From an uncultured Lachnospiraceae bacterium (GTDB lineage: Bacteria; Bacillota; Clostridia; Lachnospirales; Lachnospiraceae), in NCBI GenBank assembly GCA_910585605.1, contig CAJUFL010000019.1:48977-61965 (forward strand): 12,989 nucleotides of DNA, given 5' to 3'. The notes under the pieces were generated by a model. The model saw nothing but the letters and a program-made list of their open reading frames with translations. It made no database searches and was not told the origin of the DNA. Position numbers and translations under genes: made by a program. Positions 1-5,956 of the stretch are shown here, piece by piece; the first letter of the stretch is position 1; each line of letters begins with the position of its first letter.

Positions 1-65
1 CGGGATGGGCTTTCGCACTAAACTCAAACTGCGCCTTTGGCTTGTTTTCGTTAAGTGCTCAATGC
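1..65 (-). repeat. imperfect hairpin in the rplW-rplB spacer
   Basis: This is the start of the spacer between rplW and the expected rplB, whose start lies beyond the left edge. Positions 15-23 (GCACTAAAC) and 50-58 (GTTAAGTGC) pair with one mismatch, and a small GCC/GGC stem lies inside at 33-41. The arms share the words CACTAA and CTAAGTG-like sequence with the hairpin at 2711-2749, so both may belong to one palindromic repeat family. There is no U-run, so it is not a standard terminator. Confidence 0.45.
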
Positions 66-365
66 CTATAATCCCTCAAAAATCTCAATATCTTTGCTGT
101 CTGCTGTCAGCTGAACGATTGCTTTCTTAGACTTTGCTGTTCTTCCATAAACCATGCCACGTCTCTTTTTCTTACCATCAAGATTCATGGTATTCACCTT
201 GGCAACCTTTGTTCCTTCAAACATTTTTTCAACAGCTTCTTTAATCATAGACTTATTTGCTTCCGGATGAACCTGAAAAGTATATTTCTTCTCTGCCATA
301 GCATCCATAGACTTCTCTGTAATGATAGGCTTCTGAATTACGTCATAATATTTGATGTCTGCCAT
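66..365 (-). CDS. rplW: 50S ribosomal protein L23
   Basis: L23 is a 23S rRNA domain III-binding protein near the polypeptide exit tunnel, where it helps dock trigger factor and SRP. The 99-residue product has the usual family length. It opens MADIKYYDVIQKPIITEKS, carrying the characteristic PIITEKS segment, and has the basic GKKKRRGMVYGRT loop in the middle. The ATG overlaps the TAA stop of rplD by one base (TAATG). Its GGAGGTGT ribosome binding site lies inside the last codons of rplD, so translation is probably coupled to L4. It is the fourth gene of the S10 operon here. Nothing looks unusual, and identification rests on family similarity and operon order. Confidence 0.97.
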   Translation of the reverse strand: MADIKYYDVIQKPIITEKSMDAMAEKKYTFQVHPEANKSMIKEAVEKMFEGTKVAKVNTMNLDGKKKRRGMVYGRTAKSKKAIVQLTADSKDIEIFEGL

Positions 366-985
366 TATGCGTACACCTCCTCGATTGCTGCTACTGCATC
401 CTTAGTAATCACAACTGTGTCATACTTAAGAATATCATATACATTGATCGTGTTTGTCAAAGCAGTCTTAACACCAGGAACATTTCTTGCAGATAATACT
501 ACATTCTGGTCATTATCCTTTGTTACCACTAATGCCTTTGCCACTTCAAGGTTATTAAGAACCTCTACAAACTTCTTTGTCTTGATTTCATCAAATTTGA
601 GTTCATCCAATACGATGAATTTCTCTTCATTTACTCTGGAAGTTAAAGCAGACTTCATTGCATTAGCCTTTTCTTTCTTATTTAACTTCATTGAGTAATC
701 TCTCGGCTTCGGTGCAAATACAACACCACCACCTGTCCACTGAGGAGATCTTGTAGAACCCTGTCTTGCATGACCAGTTCCTTTTTGTCTCCAAGGTTTT
801 CTTCCGCCTCCACGTACTTCCGCACGTGTCTTAGCGCTCTGAGTTCCCTGACGATTGTTTGCAAGCTGTGCTACAACTGCCATGTGAACTAAATGCTCAT
901 TTATTTCTACACCGAATACAGAATCATTAAGTTCTAATTTATCAACTTCTTTACCTTCGATGTTATAAACAGCTACCTGTGCCAT
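365..985 (-). CDS. rplD: 50S ribosomal protein L4
   Basis: L4 is an early-assembly large-subunit protein whose extended loop lines the exit tunnel. In Escherichia coli it also represses its own operon by binding the S10 leader. The product has 206 residues, the usual length. The diagnostic tunnel loop is present at about residues 55-90, including EVRGGGRKPWRQKGTGHARQ and STRSPQWTGGG. The start is supported by AAGGAGG eight bases upstream of ATG. It lies 23 bases after rplC and overlaps rplW by one base. If the operon is autoregulated as in gamma-proteobacteria, L4 would be the natural repressor, but that is inference for this lineage. Confidence 0.97.
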   Translation of the reverse strand: MAQVAVYNIEGKEVDKLELNDSVFGVEINEHLVHMAVVAQLANNRQGTQSAKTRAEVRGGGRKPWRQKGTGHARQGSTRSPQWTGGGVVFAPKPRDYSMKLNKKEKANAMKSALTSRVNEEKFIVLDELKFDEIKTKKFVEVLNNLEVAKALVVTKDNDQNVVLSARNVPGVKTALTNTINVYDILKYDTVVITKDAVAAIEEVYA

Positions 986-1008
986 TCTAAATTCCTCCTT
1001 CCTATAGA

Positions 1009-1695
1009 TTACTTACCACTTTTTACAGTTTCTTTAATCATTACCAATGACTTCTTCGGTCCCGGTACAGAACCCTTAACCAGAATTACGTCATTCTCTG
1101 CATCTATTTTAACAATCTCTAAGTTCTGAACGGTAACTCTGACAGCTCCCATATGACCTGCCATCTTCTTACCCTTAAAAACCTTACCAGGGTCAGTCGC
1201 ACAACCGTTTGAACCTGCATGACGATGGTATTTGGAACCATGAGTCTTAGGACCTGTATGCAAGCCGTGTCTCTTAATTGCACCTGCAAATCCTTTACCT
1301 TTTGACTTAGCAGTAACATCAATCTTATCGCCCTCTGCGAAGATATCTGCCTTGATAACGCTCTCTCCTGCAACATAATCGGAAACATTATCAACTCTGA
1401 ACTCTCTTACAAACTGCTTAGGTGTCGTATTTGCTTTCTTGAAATGTCCTACCTCTGCTTTACCAGCACCATGTGGATTTCTGATAACTTTCTTACCTGA
1501 TACATCCTTTGTTGTTATTCTTTCTTTCTTCTCACCGTAACCAACCTGGATTGCTTCATATCCATCATTGTCCAATGTCTTAACCTGTGTTACTACACAA
1601 GGTCCTGCCTGTAATACGGTAACCGGTGTCAAAACACCATCTTCGTTGAAGATTTGAGTCATTCCGACTTTTGTAGCTAAAATCGCTTTCTTCAT
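1009..1695 (-). CDS. rplC: 50S ribosomal protein L3
   Basis: L3 is an early-assembly large-subunit protein that reaches towards the peptidyl transferase centre. The product has 228 residues from the chosen start. It begins MKKAILATKVGMTQIF and has the conserved central loop KGKGFAGAIKRHGLHTGPK, HGSKYHRHAGSNG and FKGKKMAGHMG. A second ATG lies nine bases upstream at 1704, but only two bases separate it from GGAGG. The internal ATG at 1695 has a gap of 11 bases and gives the standard N-terminus, so it is preferred. The spacer from rpsJ is long (about 172 bases) and contains palindromes. Confidence 0.95.
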   Translation of the reverse strand: MKKAILATKVGMTQIFNEDGVLTPVTVLQAGPCVVTQVKTLDNDGYEAIQVGYGEKKERITTKDVSGKKVIRNPHGAGKAEVGHFKKANTTPKQFVREFRVDNVSDYVAGESVIKADIFAEGDKIDVTAKSKGKGFAGAIKRHGLHTGPKTHGSKYHRHAGSNGCATDPGKVFKGKKMAGHMGAVRVTVQNLEIVKIDAENDVILVKGSVPGPKKSLVMIKETVKSGK

Positions 1696-1727
1696 TTTAA
1701 TCATTTCCTCCTAATTAATCTACAGCG

Positions 1728-1743
1728 GATTGCCGTGGCAATC
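1728..1743 (-). repeat. small hairpin upstream of rplC
   Basis: GATTGC and GCAATC form a perfect six-base stem with a four-base loop, ending 24 bases before the rplC ribosome binding site on the minus strand. A second palindrome, GTGCATATGCAC, lies at 1800-1811 in the same rpsJ-rplC spacer. Both are plain in the sequence; a role in rplC translation or mRNA processing is only a guess. Confidence 0.4.
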
Positions 1744-1867
1744 ATTCTAAATTCGGCCCAAAGCCCATTAGGTTTAACTGTACTACTTAAATGTTATTTG
1801 TGCATATGCACCTTTGTTTGTGTCTTTCTTCTTATTTTATATGTGACACGATTTTTTGTTACATTGA

Positions 1868-2185
1868 TTATTTTGTTTTCATTTTAACATCAATGTAAAC
1901 ACCAGCAGACATATCTAACTTCTGTAATGCGTCGATTGTCTTCTGAGTTGGCTGAATCACATCAATCAATCTCTTGTGTGTTCTCTGCTCAAACTGCTCT
2001 CTGGAATCTTTGTACTTATGAACTGCTCTAAGAATTGTAACTCTCTCAATCTTAGTAGGCATTGGTACAGGACCAGAAACCTTTGCACCTGTCTTCTTAA
2101 CAGTATCAATAATGTTTGCTGCAGCCTGATCGATTAATTTGTGATCGTAAGCCTTAAGTGTAATTCTCATTACCTGGTTTGCCAT
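1868..2185 (-). CDS. rpsJ: 30S ribosomal protein S10 (NusE)
   Basis: S10 is a small-subunit head protein that, as NusE, also joins NusB in antitermination complexes. The product has 105 residues, close to the family norm. It begins MANQVMRITLKAYDHKLIDQ and contains the conserved GPVPMPTKIERVTILRAVHK and EQRTHKRLIDVIQP segments. The start at 2185 is chosen because AAGGAGG lies 11 bases upstream (2197-2203) and it gives the standard N-terminus. The frame stays open further upstream from a GTG at 2245, but that stretch has no S10 homology. It is the first gene of the operon. Confidence 0.97.
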   Translation of the reverse strand: MANQVMRITLKAYDHKLIDQAAANIIDTVKKTGAKVSGPVPMPTKIERVTILRAVHKYKDSREQFEQRTHKRLIDVIQPTQKTIDALQKLDMSAGVYIDVKMKTK

Positions 2186-2428
2186 AAAAAAAGCCGCCTC
2201 CTTTTCGCACTTATTTAATAGGTACGACAAGTGGTGACTGTACACTCTCCCGTGTGTGTCATATTTTGAAGCATCTTACAATACAACTTTCACACGTCAT
2301 CTCCCTTTAACAGGATGGTTATTCGTACAGTGACTTGCCGTCAGTTTCTTAACTTGACATTCGCTCCACGGAAAAACCTGCTATATTAAGCAGCAACCTC
2401 ACGCTTCAACGCTATCAATGTCACAGCA
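2186..2428 (-). promoter_or_regulatory. long structured 5' leader of the S10 operon
   Basis: About 240 bases separate the predicted transcription start from rpsJ. The segment holds paired words that can nest. ACTGTAC (2237-2243 against 2325-2331) makes a seven-base outer stem, and CGTGTG (2251-2256 against 2291-2296) a six-base inner stem. A separate CTGCT/AGCAG hairpin lies at 2378-2393. A long leader before rpsJ recalls the L4-regulated S10 leader of gamma-proteobacteria, but no sequence similarity to it is claimed. Confidence 0.5.
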
Positions 2429-2434
2429 AGTGCT

Positions 2435-2463
2435 AGTATACCCCATGTTTCAGGGGATTGCAA
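2435..2463 (-). promoter_or_regulatory. sigma-A type promoter of the S10 operon
   Basis: On the minus strand, TTGCAA (2458-2463) and TATACT (2435-2440) are separated by exactly 17 bases. They match the -35 and -10 consensus at four and five of six positions. Transcription should start near 2428 and run leftwards through rpsJ. The spacer contains CCCC and GGGG tracts that could pair across it. Confidence 0.75.
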
Positions 2464-2507
2464 GAACTTTTTTCATTAAATTGTATTTTTTTCCGTGCAA
2501 TCTACGA

Positions 2508-2585
2508 GCCATAAGATAAATTCCCTATATATTGGGCGTCAAGCTTGCTTGTAAGCACAATTATATAGGGAATTTATCATGTGGC
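2508..2585. repeat. large inverted-repeat hairpin beside the S10 promoter
   Basis: Positions 2515-2531 (GATAAATTCCCTATATA) and 2562-2578 form a perfect 17-base inverted repeat. With one mismatch and one G-T wobble the pairing extends out to 2508 and 2585. The 30-base loop carries the start of the direct-repeat unit GCGTCAAG. No U-run follows on either strand, so it is not a standard terminator. It looks like the palindromic core of a small non-coding repeat element and ends about 45 bases upstream of the S10 -35 box. Confidence 0.8.
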
Positions 2586-2876
2586 GACAGCCACGACCGA
2601 GTCGGAGCAAAGCGAAGACGAGGTCCGCATGGTGCATACATATATCATTCTTGCGTCAAGTTTACTTGTAAGCACAATTATATGGATGGAAATTTATGTG
2701 GCGACACACATTTTACACTTAGCGAGGTTCTTTCGAGCTTAGTGTAAAAGCGTACAGCGTAGCCACGACCGATGCCTGTATGCTTAACGAGGCGTCAGCC
2801 GAATTTAGCAGGAAGGTATGCAACGCAGATGGAGCACTGCGGAATCGAGGTCCGCATGGCTCGCACATATGTCATT
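2536..2876. repeat. mosaic block of two alternating repeat modules
   Basis: Module A occurs at 2536-2589 and 2653-2706. The copies are equally long, and their first 31 bases differ at only two positions. Module B occurs at 2590-2649 and 2762-2876; both copies open GCCACGACCGA and close with GAGGTCCGCATGG followed by a CATAT-rich tail. The second B copy is longer because unrelated or hairpin sequence lies inside it. An open frame at 2532-2747 runs through the block, but its repeated CKHNY and CGD words simply translate the DNA repeats. Spacing and unit structure do not fit a CRISPR array. Confidence 0.75.
2711..2749. repeat. hairpin within the repeat block
   Basis: TTTTACACT (2711-2719) pairs with AGTGTAAAA (2741-2749). 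After a T-T mismatch, AGC (2721-2723) pairs with GCT (2737-2739), leaving a 13-base loop. It sits between repeat modules A2 and B2, so it looks inserted there. Its arms resemble the hairpin in the rplW-rplB spacer at 15-58. Confidence 0.65.
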
Positions 2877-2877
2877 C

Positions 2878-2909
2878 AACTTGTAGGGGAGCTTGCTCAA
2901 ATACAAGTT
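2878..2909. repeat. hairpin downstream of the repeat block
   Basis: AACTTGTA (2878-2885) and TACAAGTT (2902-2909) form a perfect eight-base stem, and GAGC/GCTC forms an inner stem closed by TT. The hairpin lies about 100 bases past the stop of the XRE gene on the minus strand. A U-run is missing, so a terminator role is doubtful. Confidence 0.5.
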
Positions 2910-2959
2910 CTTGTGTTCGGACAATCATTTTCTATTTCTAAGAATTGAAAGCCCATGAT

Positions 2960-2978
2960 ACAAAACTGGAAGTTATCG
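2960..2978 (+). repeat. left copy of 19-bp inverted repeat flanking the XRE gene
   Basis: Its reverse complement matches 3794-3812 at 17 of 19 positions, including an exact 12-base run CGATAACTTCCA. The two copies face each other across the XRE-DUF5680 gene, with 29 bases between the left copy and that gene's stop codon. Confidence 0.6.
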
Positions 2979-3006
2979 AGTTCTTTATAATAAAAAATAT
3001 TAATTT

Positions 3007-3678
3007 CTATTTCATCAAACCTCCATGAAAATAGCATTCATATACCTTTTGATTATTACAATAAATTTCTTCATATCCTTGAAACCATGTAAAATCCCCA
3101 ACAACATTACATTTATATATGTACTCTCCTGACTGATAATATTCAGGACCTCTGTATGGCATATTCATATCTGCTTTTCTAAGTGCCTCTTTCAAGAAAT
3201 CTCCACTAAAAAGTTGTCCTAAAACACGACCAACATAATTCATCGCATATTGTGATTTTCCCTCATACCATATTGCTTCTTCTCCTGCAAACTGCTCTCC
3301 TCCAACATATGTATCATGATATGTATATGCTCCATTACTATATGTAAAATCATGTGAATCAAGTCTTGTTGATTTCGTTTCGTTCATATACGCAGCATAC
3401 GTGTTCACATTGGCTTCAAGTCGGAATGCTATCAATTGTTCAATATCCTGTCTCTGCTCATTGACACAGCTAACCATACACTCCTGGTTTTTTACTAAAT
3501 AGTCTACCGTAACACTAAATATATTACTAATCTGAATTAAATTAGATATGTCAGGATACACCTGCCCCGACTCCCATTTTGCCACAGCCTGTCTTGACAC
3601 AGATAACCTCTCTGCGAGTTCTTCTTGGGTTAATCCTTTATTCTTTCGAATCAATTGTAGTTTTTGTGAAAAAATCAA
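3007..3678 (-). CDS. XRE-family regulator with C-terminal DUF5680 domain
   Basis: This is a cytoplasmic DNA-binding regulator by family; its target and ligand are unknown. Residues 5-62 form a Cro/C1-type helix-turn-helix with the typical segments RKNKGLTQEELAERLSVSR and QAVAKWESGQVYP. Residues 90-220 match my recollection of DUF5680, with NETKSTR, DTYVGGEQFAGEEAIWYEG, GRVLGQLFSGDFLKEALRK, PYRGPEYY and YECYFHGG. The start is TTG at 3678 because a near-perfect GGAGGTGAT site lies eight bases upstream. The only ATG, at 3735, has no binding site and adds a non-homologous leader. The 223-residue product seems intact. Inverted repeats flank the gene. Such regulators often control themselves or a neighbour, and the unknown gene upstream is a possible target (inference). 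Confidence 0.88.
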   Translation of the reverse strand: MIFSQKLQLIRKNKGLTQEELAERLSVSRQAVAKWESGQVYPDISNLIQISNIFSVTVDYLVKNQECMVSCVNEQRQDIEQLIAFRLEANVNTYAAYMNETKSTRLDSHDFTYSNGAYTYHDTYVGGEQFAGEEAIWYEGKSQYAMNYVGRVLGQLFSGDFLKEALRKADMNMPYRGPEYYQSGEYIYKCNVVGDFTWFQGYEEIYCNNQKVYECYFHGGLMK

Positions 3679-3680
3679 TG

Positions 3681-3691
3681 CTATCACCTCC
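3681..3691 (-). promoter_or_regulatory. ribosome binding site deciding a TTG start
   Basis: On the minus strand GGAGGTGATAG lies just before a TTG at 3676-3678, with eight bases between GGAGG and TTG. It is the strongest anti-16S match near this gene and sets the start 19 codons inside the longest frame. A TATAAT sequence at 3758-3763 is a possible -10 box for the gene, but its -35 region is weak. Confidence 0.7.
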
Positions 3692-3793
3692 AAAAAACAT
3701 AATAAATCAATTCTAACATTAACCCAATATATCATTATTTGCGATTATGCTACTTTTATTATACATACACATCAAAATGATAATATACCAGTC

Positions 3794-3812
3794 CGATAAC
3801 TTCCAAATTTGT
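3794..3812 (-). repeat. right copy of 19-bp inverted repeat flanking the XRE gene
   Basis: It is the partner of 2960-2978 in opposite orientation (17 of 19 matching) and lies about 115 bases upstream of the TTG start. A separate perfect palindrome, GATAAATT-GG-AATTTATC, follows at 3831-3848 and shares GGAATTTATC with the arm of the large hairpin at 2562-2578. Confidence 0.6.
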
Positions 3813-3830
3813 CATTATCCTCATCTTGCC

Positions 3831-3848
3831 GATAAATTGGAATTTATC
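3831..3848. repeat. 18-bp perfect palindrome
   Basis: GATAAATT and AATTTATC flank a central GG. It lies between the XRE gene and the unknown gene, upstream of the first and downstream of the second. It could be an operator for the regulator or a relic of the same repeat family as 2515-2578. The sequence alone cannot decide. Confidence 0.5.
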
Positions 3849-3938
3849 AACTTCTTTGTGTAGAAAAAACATCAATTTTTCTCTCTCCAACAAACTGAAT
3901 TCTCTCGATTTCTTTATATAGTGCAACATGAAGAACAA

Positions 3939-5345
3939 CTATTTAGGGATAGTATTTTTTGCCAAATGGTCAATTAATGATTCTTTATCTTTCAAATTCT
4001 GTACTATTGACCTTCCAGAGGAAATCATATCCCATCCTGATATAGCATAAGAAAGAATAGGAACAAAACCCATTCCTCCTTTAACAAATCCAATAATAGA
4101 AGACCACCTTTCCTTTTTTCTTTTCACTTTCTTATTCTTCAGTTCATTGTCTATCGCCTCATCAAGTTTAATAAATACTTCATTTGCAATTTTATCTACA
4201 TCTCCATAAGCATATTCAATATCGGATGTAGCAGAATAAAACAATTCTCTATACTCTTCTATATTCTTCTTACTATGCATAGTTTTTACTTCATTGGGTT
4301 CTAAAAACATCAGTGAACTCATTTTATCATTTCTATGAATTGCACAAGTATACATATAATTTGGCGATGCTTGAAGAAACGAATCTTTTAAGTCTCTAAG
4401 CAAAGGGGCCCATTCATCACTTCCAATAATAGGGTTGCTACTCAATTCGTTAGCAACACAAAAGGCTTCTTTCTCTCTAATGAATAAAGTAATAGTAATG
4501 GAGCATAAAGATTGATAAGCAAGAACTGACTTTAAAAAATCTCGGTTAAACCCTCCCCAAGATTCAAAGCAAAATTTTTCAAAGAATCTTTTTTCGCTTT
4601 CAGTTAGCATATTTTGAGTATAATTCATTGCTTCCGCTATATTAGAACCGATCCCAGACTCGACTAATTTCTTTTGTATATCTTCCAAAGATAAATCTTT
4701 TAATATTTTTATTCCTTTAACGATATTATCCATATTACTATCAGGATAAAAACCAAATACATCATTTATCCATTCAGTCCCAGCCTTAACCGATTCATCA
4801 TATATTCTTTCTTTTATTTCTGGTTTTAGTATATGATTTAAGGGGAAAATCAACACAAACACTTCTTGTTCTTTATCAAGAATGAATTCTTTTATTTTCC
4901 ACATATATAGAACATTTGCACAAATTGCTTTAATATTGTGATCAGTATCATACTCTCCAGAAGTAGAATAACCTGTATCAAATGGATCTCCCAATATGAT
5001 AACATCATAAAACAATGAATTCCGTCCAATCTCTTCACAGTATTTAGAAGCAAACGTAGAGTCACCAATTCCAAAAATACCTACATTCTTTTTTTCTTTT
5101 ATAAAGTTTAATAAAACAGTTTCGTTCTTTTTCCAAAATCTATCTATAGTTTCAAAAAATAAATGTCTTTTATATGAATCGCTATCTTTATAGCCAGAAA
5201 TGTAGATTGGCTTTTGTTTCAACAGGTAACTCCTAATACTTGTGTCTATATCATGCTTTTCGCTTTCAATGTTGATTAATTCACCAAAATAATTACACAG
5301 AATGTCAAAATACTCTTCTTGAATTTTAATAATCTTCTCTTTCAT
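3939..5345 (-). CDS. unrecognised 468-residue protein, possible accessory or defence gene
   Basis: I do not recognise this protein. The N-terminal third is mixed alpha/beta, with a hydrophobic strand-like VGIFGIGDSTF at residues 88-98 and DVIILGDPFD at 114-123. That spacing recalls a nucleotide-binding or TIR/SIR-like Rossmann core, but no diagnostic motif is complete. The middle is helical. A basic stretch (KNKKVKRKKER) precedes a glycine-rich hydrophobic segment at about 414-447 (GFVKGGMGFVPILSYAISGW) that could insert into or touch a membrane. No signal peptide is visible. ATG at 5345 follows GGGGG by five bases; a TTG at 5357 is an alternative. The gene is clearly more AT-rich than the r-protein genes and lies between repeat fragments and next to an XRE regulator, which suggests acquisition. 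Function is unknown; a defence role is only inference. Confidence 0.8.
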   Translation of the reverse strand: MKEKIIKIQEEYFDILCNYFGELINIESEKHDIDTSIRSYLLKQKPIYISGYKDSDSYKRHLFFETIDRFWKKNETVLLNFIKEKKNVGIFGIGDSTFASKYCEEIGRNSLFYDVIILGDPFDTGYSTSGEYDTDHNIKAICANVLYMWKIKEFILDKEQEVFVLIFPLNHILKPEIKERIYDESVKAGTEWINDVFGFYPDSNMDNIVKGIKILKDLSLEDIQKKLVESGIGSNIAEAMNYTQNMLTESEKRFFEKFCFESWGGFNRDFLKSVLAYQSLCSITITLFIREKEAFCVANELSSNPIIGSDEWAPLLRDLKDSFLQASPNYMYTCAIHRNDKMSSLMFLEPNEVKTMHSKKNIEEYRELFYSATSDIEYAYGDVDKIANEVFIKLDEAIDNELKNKKVKRKKERWSSIIGFVKGGMGFVPILSYAISGWDMISSGRSIVQNLKDKESLIDHLAKNTIPK

Positions 5346-5538
5346 TTTCTCCCCCAAAACGATCCTAATAAACTCATTTAAAATAAAACTTCTCGATTAT
5401 GCCTTCAACTATTTCGTTATTTACTTCCTACACTCACCACCTTTTTTTAATTATATCCTCACCAATTATAGTACGTTTCAACAGCAAAAATAAATAATTC
5501 TATAGCATCCTTTCAATGTATATAATAAATCAAATAAC

Positions 5539-5551
5539 AAATTCCCTATAT
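5539..5551 (+). repeat. 13-base copy of the large hairpin's left arm
   Basis: AAATTCCCTATAT is identical to 2518-2530. Alone, 13 AT-rich bases could match by chance. With the further fragment at 5721-5746 it suggests a decayed copy of the same element. Confidence 0.35.
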
Positions 5552-5637
5552 TAATTATTTCAGAAATCATATACTTTAAGAAAAGTCTATCTTCTCCATT
5601 AATCATCACTTTAGTTTAAAAAACAGGCATTTACCAA

Positions 5638-5661
5638 ATCGACAAACAACGATTTGTCGAA
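5638..5661. promoter_or_regulatory. inverted pair of Spo0A-box-like sites
   Basis: TCGACAAA (5639-5646) and TTTGTCGA (5653-5660) form a perfect eight-base inverted repeat with a six-base centre. The right arm reads TTGTCGAA on the plus strand, an exact match to the core 0A box TGTCGAA bound by Spo0A in Bacillus and clostridia. The left arm reads TTGTCGAT on the minus strand, one base off. The site lies about 290 bases upstream of the unknown gene and downstream of the small membrane ORF. It could equally be an operator of another regulator or a weak hairpin, since no U-run follows directly. Confidence 0.4.
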
Positions 5662-5720
5662 CTCTTGCAGTTCATTTTCCTAAGTATATCATAATTTCAG
5701 TTATTTTCGCATCAATAACG

Positions 5721-5746
5721 TACATCATTCGTGCGTCAAATATACT
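5721..5746 (+). repeat. degenerate copy of repeat module A/B junction
   Basis: This segment matches 2641-2666 at 22 of 26 positions, sharing ATCATTC followed by TGCGTCAA. It has the same orientation as the original. Together the two copies bracket about 3 kb that contains the XRE regulator and the unknown gene. Confidence 0.5.
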
Positions 5747-5788
5747 CACATAGAAATCTATGCCGGTATGTCCTGCCCATAAACAATC

Positions 5789-5926
5789 CTAACTATCAGC
5801 CACTTTATTTTTCCTCTTTTTCATTACGCACACAACAGCATGCACAATCCATGCTATAACTACCCCAAGTACCAGACTCAACAAGAAGTGCAAAAATCCA
5901 ACAGTCATCCCCGCCCATCCGCACAT
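5789..5926 (-). CDS. 45-residue single-helix membrane protein (small ORF)
   Basis: The frame opens with ATG at 5926, directly after an in-frame TAG, and ends at TAG 5789. It begins MCGWAGMTVGF, continues with an uninterrupted hydrophobic helix at about residues 8-34, and ends with the basic, polar tail KKRKNKVADS. This is the classic layout of a small inner-membrane protein with a cytoplasmic C-terminus. A weak GGAAGA lies five bases upstream. It starts 30 bases after the stop of the four-helix membrane protein, so the two are probably co-transcribed. No family is recognised, and a chance hydrophobic ORF cannot be excluded. Confidence 0.5.
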   Translation of the reverse strand: MCGWAGMTVGFLHFLLSLVLGVVIAWIVHAVVCVMKKRKNKVADS

Positions 5927-5956
5927 CTATTTCTTCCATATATATCAACATTTATC

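Larger units (their letters stand above)
5358..5788. other. AT-rich intergenic region without a gene
   Basis: No convincing gene is visible in these 431 bases. The part next to the unknown gene contains two TATAAT words on the minus strand (5450-5455 and 5465-5470) and a TTGAAA at 5476-5481. Their spacings of 20 and 5 bases are not ideal, so the promoter call is weak. The region also holds paired Spo0A-like boxes at 5638-5661, two fragments of the 2.5-kb repeat family (5539-5551 and 5721-5746) and a short palindrome at 5749-5762 (CATAGA-AA-TCTATG). Confidence 0.5.

Noticed and set aside
2186..2245. N-terminal extension of S10 from a GTG at 2245
   Set aside because: It lacks S10 homology and a spaced binding site, whereas AAGGAGG fits the ATG at 2185.
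2251..2300. Leader peptide GTG-AAA-GTT-GTA-TTG-TAA in the S10 leader
   Set aside because: Five codons with an ordinary upstream purine run; too short to separate from chance.
2354..2387. Plus-strand promoter with TTGACA and TATATT
   Set aside because: The spacer is 22 bases, and no plus-strand gene follows.
2532..2747. 71-codon plus-strand ORF with repeated CKHNY and CGD words
   Set aside because: The repeated words are translations of the two module A copies; the frame crosses hairpins and has no ribosome binding site, so it is read as repeat DNA.
2536..2876. CRISPR-like repeat array
   Set aside because: Only two copies of each module, units over 50 bases, no regular spacers and no cas genes.
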